From positions 1,302,001-1,366,000 of the forward strand of contig OY756151.1 of the NCBI GenBank assembly GCA_963576785.1: a DNA stretch of 64,000 bases. The letters are read 5' to 3'. Under the pieces are notes generated by a model. It saw only the letters and a program-made list of their open reading frames with translations, did not search any database and was not told the origin of the DNA. The stretch comes from Chlorophyllum brunneum. Lineage: Eukaryota; Basidiomycota; Agaricomycetes; Agaricales; Agaricaceae. Shown in pieces: positions 17,905 to 29,141 of this stretch. Within the stretch, counting starts at the first letter, position 1. Every line of letters starts with the position of its first letter. The position numbers and the translations under genes are program-made.

Positions 17905-18989
17905 TCAACAACCATTGAGAATACTGCTGATGGCAGATTTCTCTGCAGAGTCGATAGTAAGATCATAGAAATGCTTCACTTGAACCCATGCCCTTGCATA
18001 TGTGCAGACAAAACTGTCCAAGGGGGGTATCCATTCAGCGATATCTAGAGCGTATGTCTGGTCAGCACCTTTCCTCTATCGCTTAGGAAATTTATCTCAC
18101 CTCTGTCACCTAGATATAGGGTCAGGGAGGGATGAACTCAATTGGAAACTTAAACGCATTTTTACGTACCTTTGGATTCATTGAGGCTGTGTACGATTGA
18201 TATGTGAGCGTCAGAGTGAACCACTGAAGGCAGGCCACTCACTTGTCTGTCACAGCTACGAGCTGCGGCCTCGTCAAATCATTAGCAAATGCTTCCCTCT
18301 GAGCAGCCGTCCAGTCACGAGCTCCAGAAATCCAGGCCTACGAAACGCATAAACTGAGCCACCACCTCTAAAGTACGTGCATAGAAACCCCCCACCTCTT
18401 TAAGGGGGACGAGATGATCCTATAGCATATCAATAACCACGAACCAAACGATCAAGAACGCATATACTCACAATATCAAGGTCACTCGCAAGAGTAGTAG
18501 CGACACCATCATAAGGCGAGACCCAGTGTCCAGATGTTGCTTTGCAAGAACTATCGGTCACGACGCTGGTCCCATCTCGCTTCAATACAGCTAGTATTCC
18601 AAAAAAATGTCAACAAAGCCTAGCATCATTTGACGGGAACACAACTCACTTTCGCGAGTGTCACAAGTCCCAGAAACTATCCAGCCACAACCATTAAGTA
18701 CAACTTGGGCAACAATATAAACCTATTTCTTGCTTACTGATATCCCAAGTCTTGAACAGGTCTCGACTATATGCGGGCGAGTTTGAAGGTGTAGCAACGA
18801 CCACTAATAACAAAAGCGAACTTCAACAACGCCACTCTTCTCAATGCCAAGAGAAGTATACTCACATTCAGAGAGGTAGCTCTTGGCGGTCGAAACGGCA
18901 ATAGGTGTCGGTAAAGCCCTTCCCTCGAGTGGGGCCGCAGAAACAACAGTAGCAAGGAACAAGAACGAGAGATACGTCTTGGGGAACAT
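17905..18989 (-). CDS. Secreted HNH nuclease family protein (DUF1524)
   Basis: Predicted extracellular or vacuolar protein with the HNH-like DUF1524 fold; nuclease activity is inferred from the family. Nine exons: 18989-18866, 18803-18738, 18676-18650, 18590-18472, 18419-18396, 18337-18243, 18186-18170, 18109-18101, 18044-17905; 206 residues. A signal peptide (MFPKTYLSFLFLATVVSAAP) opens the protein. Family landmarks: ISGTCDTRE, TVLKRDGTSVVTDSSC, the metal/His motif LDIDHLVPLKEAW, REAFANDLTRPQLVAVT and NLNESKGDR followed by a conserved tryptophan region. Four exons are tiny (27, 24, 17 and 9 nt), yet each restores family sequence in frame. Skipping the 9-nt exon would also keep the frame and delete GDR. 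Its gene tail lies 135 bases from the end of the GH5 gene. Confidence 0.88.
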
Positions 18990-19712
18990 TATAACCGATC
19001 GAACAAGCCACAGCGTGGTTGGACAAAAGAAAGCTCGCTTCCCGACCCCCTAGCCTCTTAATATACAAAATACGCCACGACTAGTAACAAGTGAGTGTGT
19101 GCCACTTCCACATGCGTACTAAAGAAGGACACATGTTCCGTGATATCCATCAACTCAAAACATCCATCACACTCACTACACCCTCGGTTGTTTCTCTATC
19201 AACCAACCAACGAATGCTTCGGTTCACAAACGTGAGTACTCAAAAGCTCCGCCAACATGCATACATCACTTGACAACCTATAAATAGAAATATCACCCAC
19301 GTTAATGCATTAATCAAAAAGTGCTTCTGGCTTTATTCAGGTGATCGTCTACATCATGCGTTCGAGGACCCATGGGTTGGTTCGCATGTGCAACTGCTTT
19401 ATATACGAAGGATAATACCATATGTTCATTTCATCTTCTTTCTATGACTTTTGCTTCGATGGTGTGTCCCACGTTTGTCGTATGTACTCCATGAACATGC
19501 GTTTTGTGCCTAGGAAATTTGAATTGCTGCGTAAAGAAAAGGAAAAAAGAGGCCAAGATTTTTTTTGAGGGTGTGGAGAGTTGATAAGAAAATATGGTGG
19601 GAGGTGCTTATACACAGGTTTGATAAGGTACAATCTAAAGACTGTCCATCAAAAGAAAAAACATCACCTCATCGAGTAGTAACCCTCGCCCACTCGCCAA
19701 AAATCATCACGA
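18990..19712. other. Intergenic between nuclease gene and kinesin gene
   Basis: Holds the promoter of the minus-strand nuclease gene (near 18990-19100) and the 3' region of the minus-strand kinesin gene. AT-rich with no coding signal. Confidence 0.4.
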
Positions 19713-21945
19713 CTACCGCGTAGGTTGTTTCTTCGCAGTCCCAATTTGCGTATTATTCACCTAAACAAAGTTTAATATTATTTTTCAAGTATAAAAGGGG
19801 AGAACATACCTTGGTAGCAAACCTCAACGAAGTCAACGATTCACCCGAATGACAAGCCAAAGGCGACAAATTTAAAAACATCTAACATGTCATAAGTCAA
19901 GGATACCATATAAATAACTTGAACGGAAAAACACTTACCAAAGTCTTCGAATTCCCACTCAGGGAATTCTGCAACAAATAGGTCAACTTTGAATTCCTAT
20001 ACGGCACGTGAAATTGTCCTCCTCCAGTAGTAGCTCTCTCTCTCTCCCCTTTCTCTCCCAACGCAGCAATCACATCCCCCAACGCACTCAAACTCTTATT
20101 AATATTCTGCGTCTCCTTCACTCTTTCCTTACCTGGCCCTTGTACACCAGGTCCATGCGCAAAACTCACATTCAACCTCTCACTCCCAGCCAAATCAACC
20201 AAATTCAAACATCCTTCACATCTTTCACCTGTACCTTCCACACCACCTTGAGGAAATCCGACATTAACACCTGAGATACGTAATGTGAATACGGAATGTG
20301 AACGGGATGAACGTTCGTTGACGAGTGTTGCTGCTACACTTCGTCGTTTGTTTGCTAATGCGAGAAGAGTTTTGGTTTGGGATGGGGAGGTTAGAGATAG
20401 GACTGTGAGATCCGTTACGCGTGTTGTGTTGGTTTTGGGGTCGTGTTTAATTTCGTGTTTTTTAGTAGATTCGGTCGAGATGGAGGACGAGAGAAGGTCG
20501 TTGATCGTTTCGTTATACTAACCAAAAAACACATGAGCGTATGTTCAAGTAAGGGAAAAGGAACCTACGATTTCGAGGAACTGTCCTTCGACAGTATACT
20601 CCCATCCTTTACTCCTCATATCCTCTTTAACTCTAAACACCTGTTCCACCGCACGCGGAATCATACCCGCGCTTTGTTCGTTTCCACCACCTTCCATCGT
20701 ATAACTCTTCCCACTCCCCGTCTGTCCATATGCAAAAATACAAACATTATACCCATCCATACAACTCTGCGCAAGTAATTCAATTTCTTCAAAGACTTCT
20801 TGTTGAGTTGCGCTAGGGTCAAACACGCGATCGAATGCGAATGCATGTGTTTCAGCTCGTGTGTTACCTGTTGCTGTGAGTGAGCTTGTGTGGAGTTGAA
20901 TTGATTTGTCGTCATCGGGGTATGAGATGTCTGCTGCCACGGAGGAAGGAGAAGGGGACGCAGACGAATCGGGGGATGATGTAGGAGAAGGGATATCTGA
21001 GGGAAGGATAGGGCGCACGCGACAAAATACGCGAATGTTGCCCTTGAGCTCTTGAACCATGTTATGAAGTTTTCGGCGTACGATCTCGCTTTCTATAATT
21101 TCCTTCTTCAACTCTGCGATTCTTTCGTCGTTGGTTTCCATTTCGAGTTTATACTCCTCCACCGTCCTCGCAAAAGTATCATTTTGATCTTGAAGAACCG
21201 TGTTTTGAGTTTGTAGAGCTTGAACTTGAGCTGTGAGTTGCACATGATTTGTTGTTTGTCGTTCAATTGTCGCTTTGAGCAACGACGCATTCTCCCTTTC
21301 CCTATCCAAGTTCGTTTTACACAACCGCAATTCCTCACCGACTTCTCTAACCTCTCTCTCCCGTCTCTTCACCTCCATCTCCAAATCACCGATTTCCCTT
21401 TGGTGTTTTTTCTTCATCTGTTCCAGTTCATCGGAGAATCCTACAAGTTCACGACGTTGATTGAGGTCTTGTGCACGCGCCGCTGCGAGTTGTTGAGATA
21501 ATGAAGCGTGGTTGGCTTGTAGTTCTGCGCGTTTATTTTTCTCGGCGGCCATATCTGCCTCGAGTGAGGATTGTGACTTGCCATTATGAGAGAGGGTTGG
21601 GCCTGTTCGCCCAGCGGTACTCGTAAACCCGCGAGTAGGTGGTGCACTTGTTCCTCGGGTGGTTCGGGTTATAGCCGGCGCACGGGGCTTTGTCAAGGGT
21701 TTTGGTAGAAGCGCACCAGATCCACTGGTAGATCTTGCACCATTGGTTGCAGTCCGGGTAGGTTGCAGGGGTCGACTTGGCCTGCTGGGTCCCACCGCAG
21801 CGACTTTTCTTGGTTGTTGGTGAAGCAAGTCCTCAGCCTCCTCTTCGTCTTCCTCGATAATTGCTTTGCGTTTGAGGCTGCGGGTGGTGATTGTTGAGGG
21901 CATTGTGGGCTCTGGTGAGCTGCGCAGCCTTGGAAGCCGGGACAT
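19713..21945 (-). CDS. Kinesin-14 (C-terminal motor, Kar3/Klp2-like)
   Basis: Minus-end-directed microtubule motor for spindle and nuclear-fusion functions by family. Four exons: 21945-20569, 20517-19939, 19881-19810, 19760-19713; 691 residues. Order: basic, proline-rich tail (1-125), long coiled coil (about 130-310, heptad-like with many K/E/Q), then the kinesin-14 neck [18 protein letters not shown] directly before the motor, which marks the C-terminal motor class. The P-loop GQTGSGKS is at 407-414. Switch I ([11 protein letters not shown]), switch II ([10 protein letters not shown]) and the helix [13 protein letters not shown] follow. The protein ends just after the motor ([15 protein letters not shown]). 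Coding frame and splice phases are consistent throughout. Confidence 0.96.
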
Positions 21946-24735
21946 TGATTACAGGGTGAGAGGCGCTATGCTATATTTGGAACACTCGCGACAATCAACC
22001 ACCGACGCGTCAGGTCACATGTTCTCCATCATTGCACCGCCACATAAGCATTGCATGTAGGGGTCATCAGGTCGTAGGATGGATGCACCAGGGTATACGT
22101 GCACCCGTAGTCACGGTTCATGGTCCAGTTTTACCCCGGTCGTCAACTAAAATAATCAGAATAAACTCGCCTTCGAGGCGTTATCACTAACCTTGACTCG
22201 TTATATAGAGAGCCTCCATGTTAAGCCCTTCTACGGGCAGAGACGCCATCAGAAAGCGATCTACAGAAGATGGATTACTGGGCTGAGCTGATGGGGTATA
22301 TATACATATGCAAGGACTCGTGTATAAATATATATATCAACTCGTGAAACAGGGCAATGAAGATGATGGAAGGGACTTTTATCAGTGCTCTGGGTGCGTA
22401 CCTCCTCTTCCGCGACCCTCCCAAACTGCTAATACTCGTCACACGCCTAGTATGCCATTTGTAATTTTCTTTTGTAACATGATATGCACCATATCCCAAA
22501 GCTTCAACCATAGCCGTACTTGTTTGCATTTTGGTATATGAATTTATCGGCCTACTACCACGAGAGGTTAGCGCTCCCACACATACATGGACACCAACTC
22601 CTCATGGTTAATTGAAAGATCGAAGCTATCCGGTCAGGAAAGTGGGTGAAATATCAACACTATATAAGTGTTTTGTCGGTATATCCCTTTCCTAGACCTT
22701 TCATTCACATTCAGCAGTAAGCATATACTTCCTAGTTTCGGAAGTCAGACTGATCACCACCACAGCAAGAAGCAATGTGCGGATTAGGAATCTCATACCA
22801 TTACACTGATTTGTTGATTTATTGATCGACAAATAGGATTCTGTTCGTTTGCAACGTACGCTATTGTATGTAAGTCGAATCAAAACATACACAATACCAA
22901 ATTTTCATTTCTCACTTCAGGGAATTGGCCTAGCGGCCTCTGAGCGTGAGTGAACTCATACCTACCTCGTAAGTTAGCCTTATTACCTCTAGCCAAAGTT
23001 CGTTTCATCCTCCGGGCATATGCGTTATGGGGCACCTCACGAGCAGTAGCAATGTTCCTTTCTGCGTTGTCACTTGTCAGTCACCGACGTAATCCAACTT
23101 CTGCACACTCTGATGGGGACAACATAAAAGGGGATGATAGGTGGATTGGCGGCTGATGCTATCAAAACAAGACCAAGGGACAATAGTCAAGGTAGTGGTA
23201 GATCCATCTGTCGAAAGGGCCCAATGGTTTAATCAGCCTCAAACAGGTTCAAGTGTCCCGTTTTTCTCAGTTTCATCTGTCAACTCGAGGGACCGGGATC
23301 ATTCGCGATGTGGGCGTCGGTCATCATACTCATAATTGATGCTGGTGAGATATATCCACCATTGTCGCGTTGATGACTCATATTTAACATCCTGGTTACC
23401 GTATCAATGGTGATATGGGCAACGGTCGCTTTATATCAAAGTCATCGAACAAATATGCTGTTAAGGAAAATTTACAGAGATGCTATCTTATACTTCTTCC
23501 TCAACTGCTATGAGCAAAGTTCCCTAGTGCGAATTCCGAAACTGATTTTTGGGGAAAAAAGTTCATCGCAGCAGGGGCAATTGTGATCTATTTAAAATTC
23601 TCGCCTCTTACACTGGTGTCATCACGGTCGGTAGCTGCAACATCGCGAGGGTTCCATAATTTGACAATGTACACGCAGCTTCAGCGCAGTTCTAACCAGT
23701 GTTCTATCAAGTAGAATGATCCTTTCACTCAAAGAAGACGAAAATCATTCGTCTTTCGCCGTGCCAATTACTTCGCTTGTATCCGATATTCATTTTGCTT
23801 TGCGACTCGGGATGACCGAGACCGAAGCGGATTGAAGCTAACCCCGTTGAGTACTAAGCTGTCAGATGTACGATAATAGAGTAGAAGCGGTTGTGGCAAG
23901 ACATGAGCCTTTTTTGTTCACTGCGAATGGAGTCAAACAGTTATTTATACCCATATATTTCAGCCAGGGGGGCGGGGGGGGGTATTCGTGGACAACACAG
24001 AGAGAGAGTGTGTGTGTGTGTCCCGTTATTTTACGAGCTTGCGATGCCCATGGTTCCTTTGTTCAAAAGTTCACGACAGGTAGCTGGAGGTCGTCTAAAT
24101 TAACGTCCCTGGGAATTGTGGTGGAGCACATATCGGTGGCGTGGATTCTGACCATCGTCCATCATGAAGGAGATCAGCTTCTTCGAACATATGTTGAAAA
24201 TAGGGGGCATCGGGCTACCCTCGCATTCCGATGTGCATCTGCCATCATTTCCCTGTTCCATTGACTCGGATTTCGTTTATCTGACGAATTTCGGTCTATA
24301 TTTAGAATCCCTTTCGTTTCCGTATTTTCTTCGCGGATTTCGGTGTGTTGTTCAATACTGGACGTTGTAGAATGTTGTAGCTATCGCAGGGATAAATGAT
24401 CTCGTGGCAGAAGCAAGGAATCATATTCATTTTTCTCCCAGACACACATCCCTTCTCGATCAGCCATGGAAGACTCAGGTGCAGACGGATGAGAGATATT
24501 TGATGGTAGTGCGATATGTGATTCACTTGATGTAACAATTTGCTCATGGCAAGCTGGATTAGCGCTGAAAGAGAGATGCGCTCACTGCTGATTGGAACAG
24601 TAGGTTTGCAAGGTCAACATTTTCAGGCTTCGTTTAACCCATCACATCAGGTGCATGGACCGCCTTGCGGATCTCTCCTTTGTCTGTAGCCGTATTTCTA
24701 GTCGGAGCTAATACTTCGGTACACCTACCCCCATA
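21946..24735. other. Long intergenic stretch
   Basis: About 2.8 kb without a supportable gene. It includes the kinesin promoter at its left end and the promoter of the membrane protein gene at its right end. A GA/GT simple repeat lies near 23998-24020. Short frames show no family motif. A decayed gene between 22,650 and 23,350 is conceivable but not demonstrable. Confidence 0.4.
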
Positions 24736-26535
24736 ATGCAATCGGAAAAGCACGACTACTCCCTACTCCCTGACACCAAAATCCTATCTATCGGCAGGCG
24801 TCTACCCGTCGCCAGACGCCGATTTATCCGCAGAGACCAAAGCCATGCGTACGATTGGAATTCCATCATCCCCAGAATTATCACATTTGTATTTCTCGAA
24901 CTCGCATTCATCGTCCTCGCCTGGATTGCATACAAGAAACAAGGGTTACCCCTCCATATCCACATCTCGGATCTCACGGCGAAAAGCATTACCCATGGTT
25001 TTTTCACTGTGCTTGTGATCACCTGGAACACGATCGCAGTCAGCGCTTTGAAGGACATTGTGCTGTACATGTTCAGCACTGAGTGGCTCTCACAGGAGAA
25101 GGAGGGTGCTTTAATTGCTGGTGAAGCAGATCGAGTCTCTGTCGTGACTTCGGGATTGACTGACCAGATTCCCCACTTTTTCTCTGGGGTTGCCACCGGA
25201 AGGTACAAGATTTCGATGGTGATGTTTGTTCTTCTCCTGTTCTCAAAGGGCTTCGTCCCGGGAACTATCTCACTTGACACCGCCTTCGTCAACGTGACAC
25301 TCTCTCAGGGTCTGGACATCGCAAATGTTACCTTCGCGAGCAACAGCGCGGAACAAGTAATGGGGATGGGCTTGACTAGAGCCACATTTCTAATGAGAGT
25401 GGAACAGCTCGAGGGGTTAAATTTTGGATACAACTCTAGTAACTTTCTAATTCCGTGGCCGGAGGACATGGGCCCAATGACAGCGGGGGTTAAACTTCAC
25501 AAGCAACTTTGGTATCAAAGTGATGTCATGTCGTATGGCTTCATCTGTAATTGGACTGCTCCTGTTGCTCAGCCCCAGTTCAACGTGTCTAATAATTTTT
25601 CGGTGTGGGAAGTAGAGATGAATGGTCAAAAAACTCCGCTGCGCTCTTCCCCGAACTGGGATATACTTGGTACGTCCTTCTTCAACACAATGCAGACGTT
25701 CGGGACTGACAGTCACAACTTCACAGGACTCACACCATTAACCCTGCTCGTTGGTGATTGGAGGGACCATCCCCTTGTCATATTCGCTTTTCAACAGTTA
25801 GTGGGGGACCCAGCAACGTCCACTAGTTTCGCCCTTAACGATCAGGATCCGATCAAACGATTTGACCCACCAGTGTCATGCGACGGAAAACAGAACTCCA
25901 CAAACATGGAAGCTGCATCAATACTCATTTGTGATCCGCAGCTAAACATATACACTGCGGAAGTGGAGGCCAATTTATTGGCTTCGCCAACCTTAGAAGT
26001 TTCCAGGGAGGTGTCGTCGGTACCCACCGTTGGCAACTTTGCTCAAGGCTTCGAAACTGAGCTCCTCCTGAACCTATTTTTCGGTCCTCTCACGCTACCC
26101 GACTCTCTTTTCGGGAAATCCCAGCAGCCTGGCTTCAACTCGCTAACACGACTCCTCTTCTTTTGCCATCGGTCCGATTCGTGCAAGGGTAACTTCCCCC
26201 CACTCCCGCTCTGGAAAATCACACAAAACATGAACGCATTTTTTGGATCCGGGATGAAGGCATACCTTGATGGGTATAATGGTACTGTTTCTGGATTACA
26301 AAATTTGGCGGTGTCAAACTATTACACTTTCCCGGTGGATGTCATTATACAGGAGAATATCGGATTGATGTTGGTTACGAGCCTACCGTTCGTGATTACG
26401 ATAACAGTAGCGTTCGTTTGCATCGTATGTCTCTTGATCATCCTGTACTTCAATATCGGGAACCTCAAAGACTTAAGAAGCTTCAGCTTGGATACTATTG
26501 CTGATGTCTTCGATGTTAAACCTGGACCTCTGTAG
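24736..26535 (+). CDS. Intronless multi-pass membrane protein of unknown function (upstream tandem copy)
   Basis: Single open frame of 599 residues from an ATG, unusual here because it has no intron. Three hydrophobic helices lie near the N-terminus (about 44-66, 86-112 and 156-176) and one near the C-terminus (about 545-578). Between them is a large, presumably extracellular region with many N-glycosylation sequons (NVT, NFS, NFT, NST, NGT) and several cysteines. I do not recognise a named domain; the layout resembles lineage-specific fungal surface proteins. A clearly homologous but broken copy lies directly downstream (27124-28926). This copy has no visible lesion, so it is probably the functional one. 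Role unknown. Confidence 0.8.
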   Translation: MQSEKHDYSLLPDTKILSIGRRLPVARRRFIRRDQSHAYDWNSIIPRIITFVFLELAFIVLAWIAYKKQGLPLHIHISDLTAKSITHGFFTVLVITWNTIAVSALKDIVLYMFSTEWLSQEKEGALIAGEADRVSVVTSGLTDQIPHFFSGVATGRYKISMVMFVLLLFSKGFVPGTISLDTAFVNVTLSQGLDIANVTFASNSAEQVMGMGLTRATFLMRVEQLEGLNFGYNSSNFLIPWPEDMGPMTAGVKLHKQLWYQSDVMSYGFICNWTAPVAQPQFNVSNNFSVWEVEMNGQKTPLRSSPNWDILGTSFFNTMQTFGTDSHNFTGLTPLTLLVGDWRDHPLVIFAFQQLVGDPATSTSFALNDQDPIKRFDPPVSCDGKQNSTNMEAASILICDPQLNIYTAEVEANLLASPTLEVSREVSSVPTVGNFAQGFETELLLNLFFGPLTLPDSLFGKSQQPGFNSLTRLLFFCHRSDSCKGNFPPLPLWKITQNMNAFFGSGMKAYLDGYNGTVSGLQNLAVSNYYTFPVDVIIQENIGLMLVTSLPFVITITVAFVCIVCLLIILYFNIGNLKDLRSFSLDTIADVFDVKPGPL

Positions 26536-26558
26536 ATATTAAACATGGACCTCTGTAG
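26512..26558 (+). repeat. 23-bp tandem duplication spanning the stop codon
   Basis: The last codons and stop of the membrane protein gene are repeated once with a 23-base period: GATGTTAAACCTGG... at 26512 and GATATTAAACATGG... at 26535, both running to CTCTGTAG. Two mismatches over 24 bases. Because the first unit already ends the frame, the second lies in the 3' UTR. Confidence 0.75.
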
Positions 26559-27123
26559 TTAGTCATTTTGATTTAACTTATTGTATCTCAGTTATTGTAG
26601 AATACGACCGAATAAAGGACATTAATTAGTTTGTTTGTGTGTGTGGGGGAGGGGGGGATATTTCAGAGGACGGGCCCAGGTATTGCGTTTCACAATATCC
26701 CATTGTTCGGTCACTCACGGCATCCTGTGAAAACATTTGTATCATCAGGGTTTGATACATCACGGCCACATCCAGCAAGACCACGAGGATCAGGTTGATC
26801 AAACCCCCCCCGGTCATAGTGCCTGCGTTGGGAGGATCCAGGAGTCGAACCGCACTGCCTCCAGCCACTCGATGTACACGCCTTCTGCGGAGATGTTCTT
26901 CGCATCGCGAAGGTGTGAGGAACATGCTCAAAAGAACCACTCTGACTCTGGGACTTCTCACAACAAGTCCATATGGAGGAACCAACATGCTCATAATTTG
27001 GGTCAGCGTTGAGGAATATATATACACTCAGTGGCACCTGCCAATCGGTTAATTGAGGTGAAACAGTCCATGGGCGGTCTTCAGGGTCTTCAGGGTTCTC
27101 TTCCTTGTTCGCGGCCGTATTTC
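26559..27123. other. Spacer between tandem membrane-protein copies
   Basis: About 560 bases with no supportable gene. A minus-strand frame of 133 codons covers part of it but lacks family motifs. A G-run and GT repeat lie near 26632-26658. Confidence 0.4.
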
Positions 27124-28926
27124 TAATGCACACGGAAGAGCACGACCACCCCTGCTCACCGAAAACAAAACCAAATCTATCGTCAGGCGTCCATCCGTCG
27201 CCAAACAACGACTTATCCTCAGAAACCAAAGCCATGCGTACCATTGAGATTCCATCATCCTCAGAGTTACTACTTTTGTATTTCTCGAACTCGCATTCAT
27301 CGTCCTCGCCTGGATTGCATACAAGAAACAGGGGATACCCCTCCATATCTACATCTCGAATCTCATGGTGAAAAGCATAGCCCAGAGTGTTTTCACTGCG
27401 TTTGTGATCATCTGGAACACGATCGCAATCAGCGCTTTGAAGGACAATTGTGCTGTATATATTCAGCGCTGAGTGGTTCTCACAGGAGAAAGAGGGTGTT
27501 TTTATTGCCGGCGACGCAGATCGAGTCTCTGTCCTGACTTCGGGACTGATCGACCAGATCGTCTACTTTTTTTCTAGAGGCGCCACCGGAAGGTACAAGA
27601 TTTCGATGGTGATGTTCGCTCTCCTACTGTTCTCGAAGGGTTTTGCTCCGGGAACCATCTCGCTTGACACCAGCTTTGTCTTTGTCAACGTGACACAGGG
27701 CCTGGACGTCGCGAATGTTACCTTCGGTCAACTAAACCCAACAAGCAACATACTGGATCAAGCAATGACGTCGGGGTTGGATAGAGCCACAAGTTTTATG
27801 AGGTTTGAACAGCTCCAGGGAATACCTTATGGGTACAACTCTAGTAACGTTCTGATACCATGGCCGAAATCCATGCCCGCGGTTGTACCGGGAATCAGAG
27901 TAAACAACGAATTTTGGTACAATAGCGATGTCATGCCATATGACTTCATCTGTAATTGGACCCCTCCTGTCGTTCCCCCCCAATTCGATGAATCTCAAAA
28001 TTCTACTACATGGGAAGTAGAGCTGGATGGTCAAAAAACTCAGCTGGGCTCTTACGAAGGCTGGAGTATACCTGGTACGTCCTTCTTCAACCATGAAATA
28101 GTGTGGACATTGGGACTGAGGGTCGCAACTTCACAGGATTCATGCCATTAGGCCTGGTTGCCGATGATTGGAGGGAACACCCTCTTGCCATATTCGCTTT
28201 CCAGCAGTTGGCGGAGGACCAAGTAGTGTCCACTAGCCTCACCCTTGGCGATCAGAATCCGCTCAGACAATTTGACCCACCCGTGCCGTACAACGGAAAG
28301 CAGGGCTCTGCAAACATGACAGCCGCGTCGATACTCATTTGCGATCCACGGCTACGCACGTACACTGCAGAAGTGAGGATGAATAGTGCCGCGTCAACCC
28401 TAGAAGTTTCCAGGGAGGTGTCATCAGTCCCCACCATTGGCAACTTTGCTCAGGGATTCGAATCCGAGCTCGTCCTAAACGTATTCCTAAGCCCCCTTCT
28501 CCTACCCGACTCCGCCTTTAGGGATCCACCGCTCCTCTTCAACTCGCTAACATGAATACTCTTCTTTTGCCCATGGTACGATTCGTGCAAGGGCGATTTG
28601 ACCCCCTCCCACTCCAACAAATCACACAAAATATGAACGCATTTTTTGGATCCGGGATGAAGGCATACCTTGATGGGTATAGTGGAACTTTGTCTGGATT
28701 GCAGACCTTGGGAGTGGCAAACTATGATACTTTCAGAACGAGTGTCACTGTCCAGGAGAAAATCGGTTTGGTGATGATTGCGAATCTACCGTTCGCGGTT
28801 ACGATTACGGTAGCATTTGTTTGCGTCGTAGGTCTCTTTATGACGGGCAACCCCAAAAACTTAAAGAGCTTCAATTTGGAGAGCGTTACTGAGGTCTTCG
28901 GCTTGGATAGTAAACACGGAGAGTAG
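27124..28926 (+). pseudogene. Decayed tandem copy of the membrane protein gene
   Basis: Aligns by eye over its whole length with the gene at 24736-26535, including the start region, glycosylated middle and C-terminal helix. Disabling changes: a one-base deletion soon after the start (about 27150-27170) that puts the first ~100 codons out of frame until a one-base insertion near 27447; a five-base insertion near 28092-28110; a nonsense codon (TGA at 28553, where the other copy has CGA); and a one-base insertion near 28570. The remaining frame resumes and ends at 28926. The two copies differ at many positions, so the duplication is not recent. It is unlikely to make a functional product. Confidence 0.85.
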
Positions 28927-29141
28927 ATAGCTTTTATTGCATCAGAGCCATATCACGTATCCCCATCTACACACTGATTCTACCAGACTCCTACACACCT
29001 CATCTCAGGACATTCACTATCATTACGCGTATACATCCCCCAGTCACGTAGTTATCTCGATAAGGATGTAATGCGGATCAACCACTACCATATCACGTGC
29101 AGCGGCAAGAGCATTGTCAGCTGGGCGCTGTTGTAGCAACC

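Noticed and set aside
20230..20260. GT...AG pair inside kinesin exon 2 that could be a tiny intron
   Set aside because: Only about 24 nt long, and the exon reads through in frame from the switch I region to LVDLAGSE.
26829..26840. tRNA B-box-like sequence GGAGTCGAACC (minus orientation)
   Set aside because: No pairing T-stem, no A box at the proper distance and no acceptor stem.
26626..27027. Minus-strand frame of 133 codons with a hydrophobic stretch
   Set aside because: No family motif, it lies in the spacer between duplicated genes, and it includes translated simple sequence (GT and G runs).
27244..27537. Plus-strand frame of 97 codons that also appears in the upstream copy (24855-25082)
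   Set aside because: It is the same out-of-frame shadow in both tandem copies, so its conservation only reflects the duplication.
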